Assembly (NCBI GenBank): GCA_034667245.1
Contig: JAXDKI010000260.1
Location: 1 to 9,388, forward strand
DNA: 9,388 nucleotides
Reading direction: 5' to 3'
Source of the DNA: DATBFX01 sp034667245
GTDB lineage: Bacteria > Chloroflexota > Chloroflexia > Thermomicrobiales > UBA6265
Shown here piece by piece: positions 1-7,012 of the stretch; the first letter of the stretch is position 1; every line of letters begins with the position of its first letter. A program made the position numbers and the translations under genes. Under the pieces are notes generated by a model, which saw only the letters and a list, made by a program, of their open reading frames with translations, had not been told where the DNA came from and did not search any database.

Positions 1-1049
1 TAGCCGAAGTTGCCCATCGTCGTCTGTTTGCCACCTTCGGTCGTGGCCGGCGCCTGCGCCACGTCGAGCTTGAAGCCGACCGGCTTGGCAATCTCCCAGA
101 CGGCCGCCTGCGGATACTCGTCGTGCAGGATCGCGATTCGGCCCGCCTCGAACAACGCCCTTTGCGTGTTCCAGTCGTAGGCGCCCGCTTCCGGTGAGAT
201 CTTGTGGACGAGTTTCGCATCCGTCAGCCACTGTGTGGCGGCTACGGCCTTCGGATCGAGGTTCTGCGCCGTCAGGTCCGGCGTCAGCACGTCCCCGTCG
301 TCGTTGTGGACATAAGGCATCCAATCCCAATGCGCGTAATCGGGGAACCGATCACGGAACTGGAAGCCGTAGACGCCGTCCTTCGTCAAGGCCTTGGCGG
401 CCTCAACGAGCGCGTCCCGCGTCTTGGGGAACTCGGTGATCCCGGCCTTCTCCAAGAGATCGACGTTGTAAAAGATGCCGAACGCGGCGCCAAGCACTCC
501 GACGCCTCGCTGGACGCCGTTGATCTTCGTCACGTCCCACGTAAACGGCGCGATTGCAGCCTTCTCCGTGGCGTAAGCGGGATCATCCGTCCAGGCGGTG
601 ATGTCGGCGACCTGGCCCGCGTTGACGAACTTCGCCAAGACGAGGTCGACGAGGTAAACGACGTCCGGCGGCGCGTCGCTCGCGTACCCCGCCGTCAGCT
701 GCGCGTCCATCTGCGCCCAGTCAAAGAAGGTCGGGTTCAGCGTGATCCCCGGGTGCGATGACTCGAACTGGGTCTTCATCTCGTCCCAGAACTTCGCGTC
801 GTCCGGGTGGTGCGGCCCCTTGATCATCGTCACCGTCGCCTCGGCCTGCTTCGCCCAGCGGGACGGTTTCTCGGCCGGCTTCGGCGCCGCTAATGCCTCG
901 GCCATCCGCCCGGCAAAAGCCACCGAGACCCCGACCGCTGTCACCCGTCGCAGGAACTCGCGCCGGTTGATCAAACCGCGCGAAAAATCGACGATCGCCC
1001 CGTCGCGCCGTTCTTGCTTCTCTCGAAACGTCAACTCCCGCTCTGCCAT
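1..1049 (-). CDS. ABC transporter extracellular solute-binding protein (family 1), N-terminal part, cut by window edge
   Basis: The minus strand reads open from ATG at 1049 to the window edge, giving 349 complete codons and no stop, so the C-terminus is missing. The protein captures a small solute outside the membrane and delivers it to an ABC permease. The N-terminus has about 28 charged residues, then a Tat-type motif NRREFLRR (residues 28-35, twin Arg 29/30) and a hydrophobic stretch (about 36-47). The mature part follows the MalE-like family 1 pattern: a first strand ATVTMIKGPH near 71-80, APPDVVYLVD near 126-135, and the characteristic FYNVDLLEKAGITEFPKT near 193-210. A GAGGGAG ribosome site at 1060-1066 lies 10 nt before the ATG. 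There is no lipobox cysteine. It is transcribed divergently from hyuA, and permease genes probably lie further left, outside the window. Sugar, peptide-like or heterocyclic ligands are all possible; the family does not fix the substrate. Confidence 0.9.
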   Translation of the reverse strand, partial: MAERELTFREKQERRDGAIVDFSRGLINRREFLRRVTAVGVSVAFAGRMAEALAAPKPAEKPSRWAKQAEATVTMIKGPHHPDDAKFWDEMKTQFESSHPGITLNPTFFDWAQMDAQLTAGYASDAPPDVVYLVDLVLAKFVNAGQVADITAWTDDPAYATEKAAIAPFTWDVTKINGVQRGVGVLGAAFGIFYNVDLLEKAGITEFPKTRDALVEAAKALTKDGVYGFQFRDRFPDYAHWDWMPYVHNDDGDVLTPDLTAQNLDPKAVAATQWLTDAKLVHKISPEAGAYDWNTQRALFEAGRIAILHDEYPQAAVWEIAKPVGFKLDVAQAPATTEGGKQTTMGNFG

Positions 1050-1077
1050 CGCCGACGCACTCCCTCAGCGCTATGGC

Positions 1078-1093
1078 CCCGGTTCGAACCGGG
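1078..1093. repeat. Perfect 16-bp palindrome in the solute-binding protein leader
   Basis: CCCGGTTCGAACCGGG is its own reverse complement. GGC (1075-1077) and GCC (1095-1097) extend the symmetry past one unpaired base at 1094. It lies between the leftward promoter and the ribosome site, ending 11 nt before that site on the transcript. It could be an operator; a palindrome centred on CG is typical of LacI-family sites but not specific to them. It could instead be an RNA hairpin near the ribosome site. It contains a GGTTCGAACC string like a tRNA T-arm, but a tRNA does not fold here. Confidence 0.5.
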
Positions 1094-1159
1094 TGCCCAC
1101 GATCCCGCACGTTCGCCCTCCGCTCGTCCGCGAAGGGAGGCTTACCCACCAGGAAATGC

Positions 1160-1188
1160 TTTACTGATCCAGCGTGAGCGAGTATAAG
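1160..1188 (+). promoter_or_regulatory. Rightward promoter for the hyu cassette, sharing its -10 with the leftward promoter
   Basis: On the plus strand TTTACT (1160-1165, four of six to TTGACA) is followed by 17 nt and TATAAG (1183-1188, five of six to TATAAT). Transcription would start near 1195, about 100 nt before the hyuA ATG. Its -10 shares the bases TATA at 1183-1186 with the leftward -10, so two polymerases could not occupy both at once. The -35 match is only moderate. Confidence 0.55.
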
Positions 1189-1209
1189 AACGCCCTCGGG
1201 GGCTGTCAA
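1181..1209 (-). promoter_or_regulatory. Near-consensus sigma-70-type promoter for the solute-binding protein gene
   Basis: On the minus strand a perfect -35 box TTGACA (1204-1209) is followed by exactly 17 nt and a -10 box TATACT (1181-1186, five of six to consensus). Transcription would start near 1174, giving a leader of roughly 125 nt before the ATG at 1049. Such a match is unlikely by chance in this GC-rich sequence. It overlaps the rightward promoter. Confidence 0.8.
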
Positions 1210-1295
1210 CGCCACCTCGGCGATGCGGCATCTTCCCCGATTACCGTCTTACCGGTGCTTGAGCCGTCGGAAAACACTGGAGAGACCACGAAGCA

Positions 1296-3338
1296 ATGCC
1301 TGATCCGTCCACCGGCTACCTCGTTGGCATCGACACCGGTGGCACCTTCACCGACCTCGTCGCCTACGACGCCATGACGGGGGTCATCACGACGTTCAAA
1401 ACCCCCTCCGTTCCTAGCCGGCCCGGTCAAGCCCTTCTCAATGCCATCGATGGTGCAGGCATCCCCATGTCGGATGTCGGTGGACTCGTCCATGGCACGA
1501 CCGTCGCCACCAATGCGTTGATCGAACGGACCGGCGCTCGCGTCGGCTTCCTCGTCACTGCCGGCCACGAGGACATCCCATACATTCAGCGCATCAACCG
1601 CAAGACCTTGTACGACCTCTTCTGGCAGAAACCCAAGCCGCTGCTCAAGTCGCGCCGCGACAGCCTCGGCGTCCCGGAGCGCCTTGCCGCAGACGGCCGT
1701 GTCCTACGTCCGCTCGACGAAACTGCCCTCGCCCGCCAGTGTCAGACCCTCAAAGACGAGGGCGTCGAAGCGATCGCTGTCTGCCTACTCTTCGCCTATG
1801 TCAATCCCGAACACGAGCAGCGCGCCAGGGAGATCATCGAGCGCGAGCTCCCCGGCATCCCGATCTCTATCTCGCATGAGGTCGCCCCGATCTGGCGCGA
1901 GTACGAACGCGCGTCGACGACCATCGCTGATGCCTACCTCAAACCGTTGATGCGTCGCTACGTCGGCAGCCTGACGGAATCTCTCAGCGGTGCCGGTCTG
2001 ACGTCCCATTGGACGATCATGAAGTCGAACGGCGGTGCGATGCTGGCCGAAGCGACTGCCGAGAATCCGATCCAGACCGCCCAGTCCGGTCCCGCCGGCG
2101 GGATGCTCGCCGCCGCGGCGCTCGGTTTGCAGGCAGCCGAACCGAACCTCCTCACCCTCGACATGGGCGGCACCAGTGCCGACGTCGGCATCATCCAGGG
2201 CGGGGAACAGAAACACACGACCGAATACGAGATCGAATGGGGAATCCCTGCCGCCATTCCCCTGATCGACATCAAGTCGATCGGTGCCGGCGGCGGCAGC
2301 ATCGCCTGGCTCGACGCCGGTGGCTTCCTTCGCGTCGGCCCCCAATCTGCCGGCGCTTCCCCCGGTCCGGCTTGCTACGGCAAAGGCGGAACCAAACCCA
2401 CGGTCACCGACGCCAATCTCGTCCTCGGCCGCCTCGACCCCGACTACTTCCTCGGCGGTCGGATGCAGCTCGACGTCGCCAGAGCAGAAACGGCAATTGC
2501 CGGCCTCGCCGCGCAGACGACGATGACGGTCGTCGAACTGGCCTCCTCGATCGTCGAGATCGCCAACGAGAACATGGCGAGCGCAATCAAGATGGTCTCG
2601 ATCGAGCGCGGACATGACCCGCGGCGGTTCGCCCTCTTCGCCTTCGGCGGCGCCGGTCCGCTCCACGCCGCGGCTGTGGCGCGGTCTCTGCGCATTCCGC
2701 GCGTCCTCGTCCCGCTCTATCCAGGGAATGCGTCTGCGCTTGGCATGCTGATCGCCGACCTTCGCGTCGACAAGATCTGGACCCAGGCCTTCAAATCGAA
2801 CGCCGTGGACGCCGAGTTGGTCGAGCGTCAGTTCGCCCGCATCCGCGACGCTGCGATCGCCGAACTCCGCACCGAAGGATTCCGCGGAGAGCCCGAGATC
2901 TCCTACTCTATCAACATGCGCTACCTCGGCCAGAACTACGAGCACGAGGTGTCGATCCCCTCCAACGCCGTCACCGGTGGTCATCTCCAGACAGCGTACG
3001 ACGCCTTCGTTTACAGGCATGAGGAGCGGTACGGCTACGCGATCGAAGACGAGATCATCGAACTCGTCTCTTTTCGCGTCGTCGCCTCCGGTCGCCGCCC
3101 CGCCCCCCGCCTCGCCGTCATCCCCGACGACCATACCGAGGCCGACCGCCCCTCGCGCAACGTTCACTTCCGCGGCCACGGCTTTCTCTCGACGACCGTC
3201 TACCGCCGGTACGCGCTCGCCCCCGGTACTGATCTCGACGGCCCCTGCGTTCTAGAGGAACCCGGCTCAACGACGCTGGTCGAACCAGGCATGCGTGCAT
3301 CCGTCCTCGCGGACGGGCAATTGCTCATCCGGACGTGA
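1296..3338 (+). CDS. hyuA: Hydantoinase/oxoprolinase family, subunit A (HyuA-like, ATP-dependent)
   Basis: This 680-residue protein has the full length of a stand-alone HyuA. The family uses ATP to open cyclic amides such as N-methylhydantoin or 5-oxoproline, or in related enzymes to activate ketones for carboxylation. It forms a cytoplasmic complex with HyuB. The acetate-kinase/Hsp70/actin-type nucleotide motifs are intact: GIDTGGTFTD (11-20), HGTTVATNALIERTGA (66-81), SNGGAML (244-250), SGPAGGM (264-270), LDMGGTSADVG (288-298) and the glycine loop IKSIGAGGGS (326-335). FAFGGAGPLHAAA (448-460) and RYLGQNYEHEV (542-552) are also typical. The start has GGAGAG at 1279-1284, 11 nt upstream, and the glycine-rich loop falls at the usual distance from the N-terminus. 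An M20 amidohydrolase gene follows after 81 bases, then hyuB. Family assignment is firm, but the substrate is not determined. Confidence 0.95.
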   Translation: MPDPSTGYLVGIDTGGTFTDLVAYDAMTGVITTFKTPSVPSRPGQALLNAIDGAGIPMSDVGGLVHGTTVATNALIERTGARVGFLVTAGHEDIPYIQRINRKTLYDLFWQKPKPLLKSRRDSLGVPERLAADGRVLRPLDETALARQCQTLKDEGVEAIAVCLLFAYVNPEHEQRAREIIERELPGIPISISHEVAPIWREYERASTTIADAYLKPLMRRYVGSLTESLSGAGLTSHWTIMKSNGGAMLAEATAENPIQTAQSGPAGGMLAAAALGLQAAEPNLLTLDMGGTSADVGIIQGGEQKHTTEYEIEWGIPAAIPLIDIKSIGAGGGSIAWLDAGGFLRVGPQSAGASPGPACYGKGGTKPTVTDANLVLGRLDPDYFLGGRMQLDVARAETAIAGLAAQTTMTVVELASSIVEIANENMASAIKMVSIERGHDPRRFALFAFGGAGPLHAAAVARSLRIPRVLVPLYPGNASALGMLIADLRVDKIWTQAFKSNAVDAELVERQFARIRDAAIAELRTEGFRGEPEISYSINMRYLGQNYEHEVSIPSNAVTGGHLQTAYDAFVYRHEERYGYAIEDEIIELVSFRVVASGRRPAPRLAVIPDDHTEADRPSRNVHFRGHGFLSTTVYRRYALAPGTDLDGPCVLEEPGSTTLVEPGMRASVLADGQLLIRT

Positions 3339-3419
3339 ATCACCGAGCGGGTGGGGGAAACCGCCTCCTGCGATAATCGCTCGCCATGACATCTATGGGC
3401 GGATGCCCGGAGGTTCAAC

Positions 3420-4649
3420 ATGCCACAATCTCAACCCTTCAATCGGCAGGAGCTCTACGACGCGGTCCTTGCCGCCATCGACCAGGAGCGCGACACGATT
3501 CTGCACGTCGCGGATGCGATCCATGCCCGCCCCGAACTGGCGATGGAGGAACGCTTTGCCTGCGACCTCCTCGCCACGACGATGGAGCGCTACGACTTCG
3601 CGGTCGAGCGCGAAGCGGGCGGTGTCGAGACCGCCTTCAAGGCGCGCCTCCGAGGTCACGGCGGCGGACCTGCGATCGCCTTCCTCGCCGAGTACGACGC
3701 CTTGCCCGGCCTCGGACACGGTTGCGGTCACAACCTGATCGCCAGCAGCAACCTCGCTGCCGCAATCGGGCTCTCCGCCGTCATCGATCGCCTGCCCGGC
3801 GAGGTGATGCTCATCGGCACCCCGGCCGAGGAGGCGATCGGCGGCAAGGTTCTGATGGTCGACGGTGGTGCCTTCGACGATGTCGACATCGCCCTTTCGA
3901 GTCACCACGCCGGCGACGAGACGACCGTTGCCACCGAACCGCCGCAGGGCACCTGTTTGGCCGTCGCTCCCCTCCGCTTCGAGTACGCCGGCAAAACCGC
4001 CCATGCCGCTTCCGATCCGCACGACGGGATCAACGCGCTCAATGCCGTCATCCACCTCTTCGTCGGTCTCGATGCCCTCCGACAGCACGTTACCCCGGAC
4101 GTCCGCATTCACGGGATCATCACCGACGGCGGCAAAGCCCCGAACATCGTCCCAGACTACGCTGCGGCCGAGTTTTACTTCCGCGCCGCCAGCAAGGAAG
4201 CCCTGAACGCATTGGTCGAACGCGGCATCGCCGTCGCCGAAGGCGCCGCGGCGATGACCGGAGCTCGTCTGACGGTCACTCCAGGTCTCGCGTACGACGA
4301 TGTCCGCCCAAACTACACGCTCGGCCAACTCCTCAAGAGCAAGTTTTCCATGGCAGGTCTTGAAAAGCGAGAAAGCGCCAACGGCCGTCGGCGCCGGATC
4401 GGTCCCGGGCCATACTCCACCGATCTCGGCAACGTCAGTCGCCGCGTCCCGACCTCCTCCATCCAGTTCGCCATCAGTGAGACCCCAATCCGTGGCCACT
4501 CGACCGAAGTCGTTGAATGCTCCATTTCGGACCTGGGCCGAGAGAATGCGATCAACACAGGCAAGGCTCTCGCGCTGGCTGCCGTCGATCTCCTGACTGA
4601 TCCCGCGCTCTTGGAGACCGTCCGTGCCGAATTCTCAATGCCCGCGTGA
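3420..4649 (+). CDS. M20D-type metal-dependent amidohydrolase (AbgB / aminoacylase-like)
   Basis: A 409-residue binuclear zinc or manganese hydrolase that cleaves amide or N-acyl amino-acid bonds, probably in the cytoplasm because no signal peptide is seen. The N-terminal helix region (about 10-60) carries HARPELAMEE (35-44). The metal motif GHGCGHN (99-105) gives Cys102 and His104. PAEEAIGGK (135-143) gives the catalytic and ligand glutamates 137/138. His162/His163 and His360 (RGHS) fit the remaining ligands. The dimerisation (lid) domain begins near 182, with EYAGKTAHAASDPHDGINAL at 188-207. STDLGNVS (333-340) is the usual late motif. The Cys-containing metal motif marks M20D (AbgB, HipO, carboxypeptidase-like) rather than the HyuC/AllC carbamoylase branch. 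GGAGGT at 3409-3414 lies 5 nt before the ATG. Its place between hyuA and hyuB suggests it processes the product or a precursor of their reaction; p-aminobenzoyl-glutamate-like, N-acyl or N-carbamoyl substrates are all possible. Confidence 0.9.
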   Translation: MPQSQPFNRQELYDAVLAAIDQERDTILHVADAIHARPELAMEERFACDLLATTMERYDFAVEREAGGVETAFKARLRGHGGGPAIAFLAEYDALPGLGHGCGHNLIASSNLAAAIGLSAVIDRLPGEVMLIGTPAEEAIGGKVLMVDGGAFDDVDIALSSHHAGDETTVATEPPQGTCLAVAPLRFEYAGKTAHAASDPHDGINALNAVIHLFVGLDALRQHVTPDVRIHGIITDGGKAPNIVPDYAAAEFYFRAASKEALNALVERGIAVAEGAAAMTGARLTVTPGLAYDDVRPNYTLGQLLKSKFSMAGLEKRESANGRRRRIGPGPYSTDLGNVSRRVPTSSIQFAISETPIRGHSTEVVECSISDLGRENAINTGKALALAAVDLLTDPALLETVRAEFSMPA

Positions 4650-4819
4650 CGAGGAACAGGTCCCACTGCGGACACCGGGCTACCGCAGCGGTCAATCACC
4701 AGCCGAATTTCGACGCAGGGTCCATGGTGAAGGCGACGGCATGCGAACTTGGAATTGTTAATAGCGGGCTTGAATCGGCGAGACCACCTGGGTCCACACG
4801 ATCCCGTTTGACGCGGCAT

Positions 4820-4826
4820 TGAGGTT
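4820..4826 (+). promoter_or_regulatory. Ribosome binding site that fixes the hyuB start at 4834
   Basis: TGAGGTT lies 7 nt before the ATG at 4834. An in-frame TTG at 4819-4821 would overlap this site and add only MRFKT, so the ATG is preferred. The same GAGGTTCAA string also precedes the M20 gene at 3410-3418. Confidence 0.75.
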
Positions 4827-4833
4827 CAAGACT

Positions 4834-6540
4834 ATGGCCGACCAAATCCTAGACCCCGTCACTCTCACCGTCATCGACAACTTCCTCACTTCCACCTGTC
4901 GGGACATGGGGGTGACGATGATGAAGACGAGTTATTCCCCCATCTTCAATGAATCGCTCGACTTCTCCTGCGTCATCTTCGACCCCGCCGGAAACATGCT
5001 CGCCCAGGCTGAGTTCTGCCCCTCCCAGATCGGCACCATCAAGTTCACCGTCAGCTGGACCCTCGACGAACTCGGACTCGACGCTTTTGAGCCGCGCGAC
5101 GTCCTCCTCCACGACGATCCCTACCGCGGTTCCGGTCACGTCCCCGAGCACATGATGCTCAAACCGGTCTTCTACGAAGGTGAGATCTTTGCATTCGTCG
5201 CCAACGTCGCGCACATGTCCGAGCCCGGCGCCAAGACCCCCGGCGGATTGTCGGGCGATGCCACCGAGGTGTTCCAGGAAGGGCTTCTCCTGCCGCCTGT
5301 CAAGATCAAGCGTCGGGGCGAGGATGTCCCGGACATCTGGAAAATCATCCTCGCCAACCACCGCACGCCAAAAGTGACCTACGGCGACTTCCGAGCCATG
5401 ATGGCCTCTCTCGACCTGGCCGAATTGCGCCTCCATGAACTCCTCGACAACTACGGAACCGACTCCATCCGCGGCGCCTCCCAAGAGCTCCTCGCTATCG
5501 CCGAGCGTCGTATGCGTGCCGAGATCAAGAGCATACCGAACGGCATCTACTTCTTCGAGGACGTCATCGAAGACGACGGAATTACCGATCGCTCCTACCC
5601 GATAAGACTGCGCCTCACTGTCCGCGACGAGGACGTGATCGCAGATTTCACCGGCTCTGAGCCACAGGCGGTTGGACCGGTGAACGCCATCTACGCCGTT
5701 ACCGCGTCCGCTGTCTACAACGCCTTCCTCCATCTCACCGACCCAACCATCCCCCGCAATGAGGGTTGCTACCGTCCGTTCACGATCATCGCCCCGCCCG
5801 GCACGATCGTGAATTGCGCGTTCCCCGCTCCGGTAGCTGGCGGGAACACCGAGACGAGCCCCCGCATCACCGACATGGTTTTCGGCGCCCTCCAGAACGC
5901 AATCCCAGAGCGGGTCGTCGCCGCCTGCGGTGGCACCTCTTCCCCCTTCCTCTTTGGTGGGACGGATCCCCGTACCGGCGACCTCTACGCGCACTTTCAC
6001 TTCGAAGGCGTCGGCTGGGGCGGTCGCCACGGTCTCGACGGCAACGACATGGTCGTTACCATCAACGGCAACTGCCGCAACACGCCCGTCGAAGTCTTCG
6101 AGACCCGCTACCCGTCGTTCCTGATTGAGGAATACCGCCTCCTTCCCGATTCGGGTGGCCCCGGCCAGTGGCGCGGCGGCCTCGGGGGCGAGCGCATCCT
6201 CACCGTGACTGCCGACGTCACCGTCAGCGCCCTCCTCAACAGGATGAAAGCCGACCCGTGGGGTACGCTCGGCGGCGGCGATGGGGCACGTGGCGGTCTC
6301 TGGGTCAAACTCGCGGGCCAAGACCAGTGGCAAACCTTTGTCGAGACGTTCGGCACGAAGTCCCCTTCAAAGTTCTCCGGCATTGTGCTGCACCCCGGAG
6401 ATCAGGTGAAACTCGTCATGCCCGGCGGCGGCGGCTACGGCCCCGCCGAGCGCCGCGACCCCGGCCTGATTCAGGCGGACCTCGAGAACGGCTTCGTCAC
6501 GCCCGAACGAGCTCGCACCGACTACGGATTCTCCGGATGA
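4834..6540 (+). CDS. hyuB: Hydantoinase/oxoprolinase family, subunit B (HyuB-like)
   Basis: A 568-residue protein of full HyuB length. It is the partner of HyuA: HyuA handles ATP and HyuB carries out or supports the second half-reaction (hydrolysis or carboxylation). Family blocks appear in order: the N-terminal helix with MMKTSYSPIFNESLDFSC (29-46), the metal-site-like segment HDDPYRGSGHVPEHM (93-107), KTPGGLSGDATEVFQEG (134-150), ADFTGS (270-275), GCYRPFTIIAPPGTIVN (311-327), GGNTETSPR (336-344), GWGGRHGLDG (394-403), NTPVEVFE (416-423), DSGGPGQWRGGLGG (439-452) and PGGGGYGP (530-537). The 184-base gap after the M20 gene is long for an operon, so it may have its own transcription start, but no convincing promoter is visible there. 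After its TGA the frame stays open into the zinc-finger gene. No truncation or missing block is seen. Confidence 0.95.
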   Translation: MADQILDPVTLTVIDNFLTSTCRDMGVTMMKTSYSPIFNESLDFSCVIFDPAGNMLAQAEFCPSQIGTIKFTVSWTLDELGLDAFEPRDVLLHDDPYRGSGHVPEHMMLKPVFYEGEIFAFVANVAHMSEPGAKTPGGLSGDATEVFQEGLLLPPVKIKRRGEDVPDIWKIILANHRTPKVTYGDFRAMMASLDLAELRLHELLDNYGTDSIRGASQELLAIAERRMRAEIKSIPNGIYFFEDVIEDDGITDRSYPIRLRLTVRDEDVIADFTGSEPQAVGPVNAIYAVTASAVYNAFLHLTDPTIPRNEGCYRPFTIIAPPGTIVNCAFPAPVAGGNTETSPRITDMVFGALQNAIPERVVAACGGTSSPFLFGGTDPRTGDLYAHFHFEGVGWGGRHGLDGNDMVVTINGNCRNTPVEVFETRYPSFLIEEYRLLPDSGGPGQWRGGLGGERILTVTADVTVSALLNRMKADPWGTLGGGDGARGGLWVKLAGQDQWQTFVETFGTKSPSKFSGIVLHPGDQVKLVMPGGGGYGPAERRDPGLIQADLENGFVTPERARTDYGFSG

Positions 6541-6606
6541 TTTTCCGTTCGAGCCCCGAGGGGGATCCGCGGCTATTGGCGTTCGATTCAGCGCCGGAAT
6601 GGGACC

Positions 6607-6843
6607 GTGAACTTGAGCGAGACTTCAATACCTTCGATCGCTGGAGAGTGGGTCTACCCCACCGTGAGCTATATCGAGCCGAAGCGCCTCTTCTGCGCCC
6701 TCTGCGGCCGCCCCATCGCCCGTCGCTACTGGCGCGCCTCTCCAGCAGGCGAAGCCCTGCCCTTCTGCGGGCCCGCTCACGCCGACCTCTACGTGACATA
6801 CTGGCTACCCACCTACGGTCACAAGCAGCGCGCGGACTCCTGA
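6607..6843 (+). CDS. Small zinc-finger protein downstream of hyuB (78 aa)
   Basis: I do not recognise a named family. The protein starts at GTG 6607, the first usual start after the hyuB stop; TTG 6613 is an alternative. It has CALC (Cys30, Cys33) and FCGPAH (Cys54, His58), a C-x2-C-x20-C-x3-H arrangement resembling short treble-clef or MYM/TRASH-type zinc fingers. The aromatic tail LYVTYWLPTY (61-70) follows. No membrane segment or signal is present. The ribosome site is weak (GGGA at 6601-6604). It lies 66 bases after hyuB in the same reading frame with no stop in between. Some HyuA/HyuB-related enzymes, such as acetone carboxylase, include a small zinc-binding subunit, so a role as an accessory subunit is possible, but this is inference. 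The cysteine pattern and sensible composition, unlike the Arg-rich alternative frames, support it as a real gene. Confidence 0.7.
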   Translation: MNLSETSIPSIAGEWVYPTVSYIEPKRLFCALCGRPIARRYWRASPAGEALPFCGPAHADLYVTYWLPTYGHKQRADS

Positions 6844-6996
6844 CGCAACTGCGTGCCTCTCCATCGACACCACTGTTCTAGGCGTCCTCACCCGGACGTA
6901 GCCTGAGCATCCCCTCACGTCGATTTCTTGGTACCCAATATGCAGCGCCTCCGGATGCACCGAAACACTTCGGCGTCGAGTAGCCATGCTGTCTCC

Positions 6997-7003
6997 GGGA
7001 GGT
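6997..7003 (+). promoter_or_regulatory. Ribosome binding site that fixes the PQQ-cupredoxin start at 7013
   Basis: GGGAGGT lies 9 nt before the ATG at 7013. The upstream in-frame ATG at 6986 would put this site inside the gene and add MLSPGGTNP ahead of a normal signal peptide, so 7013 is preferred. Confidence 0.8.
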
Positions 7004-7012
7004 ACCAATCCC

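Noticed and set aside
1075..1097. Possible tRNA suggested by GGTTCGAACC
   Set aside because: With the TTCGAAC loop placed as in a tRNA, the T-stem pairs only at its first position, and no acceptor stem or anticodon arm is found around it.
204..1167. Plus-strand frames opposite the solute-binding protein gene
   Set aside because: The minus-strand frame has a Tat signal, ribosome site, strong promoter and family motifs; the plus-strand frames are its shadows.
1785..3179. 464-codon open frame on the minus strand opposite hyuA
   Set aside because: Antisense shadow of hyuA with the same biased composition; no ribosome site or recognisable domain.
3386..4363. 325-codon plus-strand frame overlapping the M20 gene, and a 368-codon minus-strand frame at 3393-4499
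   Set aside because: The plus-strand product is extremely Arg-rich, typical of a shifted frame; both overlap the M20 gene, whose metal-site motifs are intact.
4666..4688. Inverted repeat CTGCGG...CCGCAG after the M20 gene as a terminator
   Set aside because: 6-bp stem with an 11-nt loop and no T run; expected by chance in GC-rich DNA.
4849..6333. 494-codon open frame on the minus strand opposite hyuB
   Set aside because: It lies fully antisense to a complete HyuB with all family motifs, its product is Gly/Val/Asp/Glu-rich low-information sequence, and it matches no family I know. It is the expected antisense shadow of C-ending codons in GC-rich DNA.
6168..6881. 237-codon plus-strand frame spanning the hyuB end and the zinc-finger gene
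   Set aside because: Arg/Pro-rich shifted-frame product; the hyuB C-terminal motifs and the Cys/His pattern of the small gene are in another frame.
6881..6903. Hairpin CGTCC-TCACCC-GGACG after the zinc-finger gene as a terminator
   Set aside because: Only a 5-bp stem with no T run; too weak to call. The rest of 6844-7012 shows no convincing promoter either.
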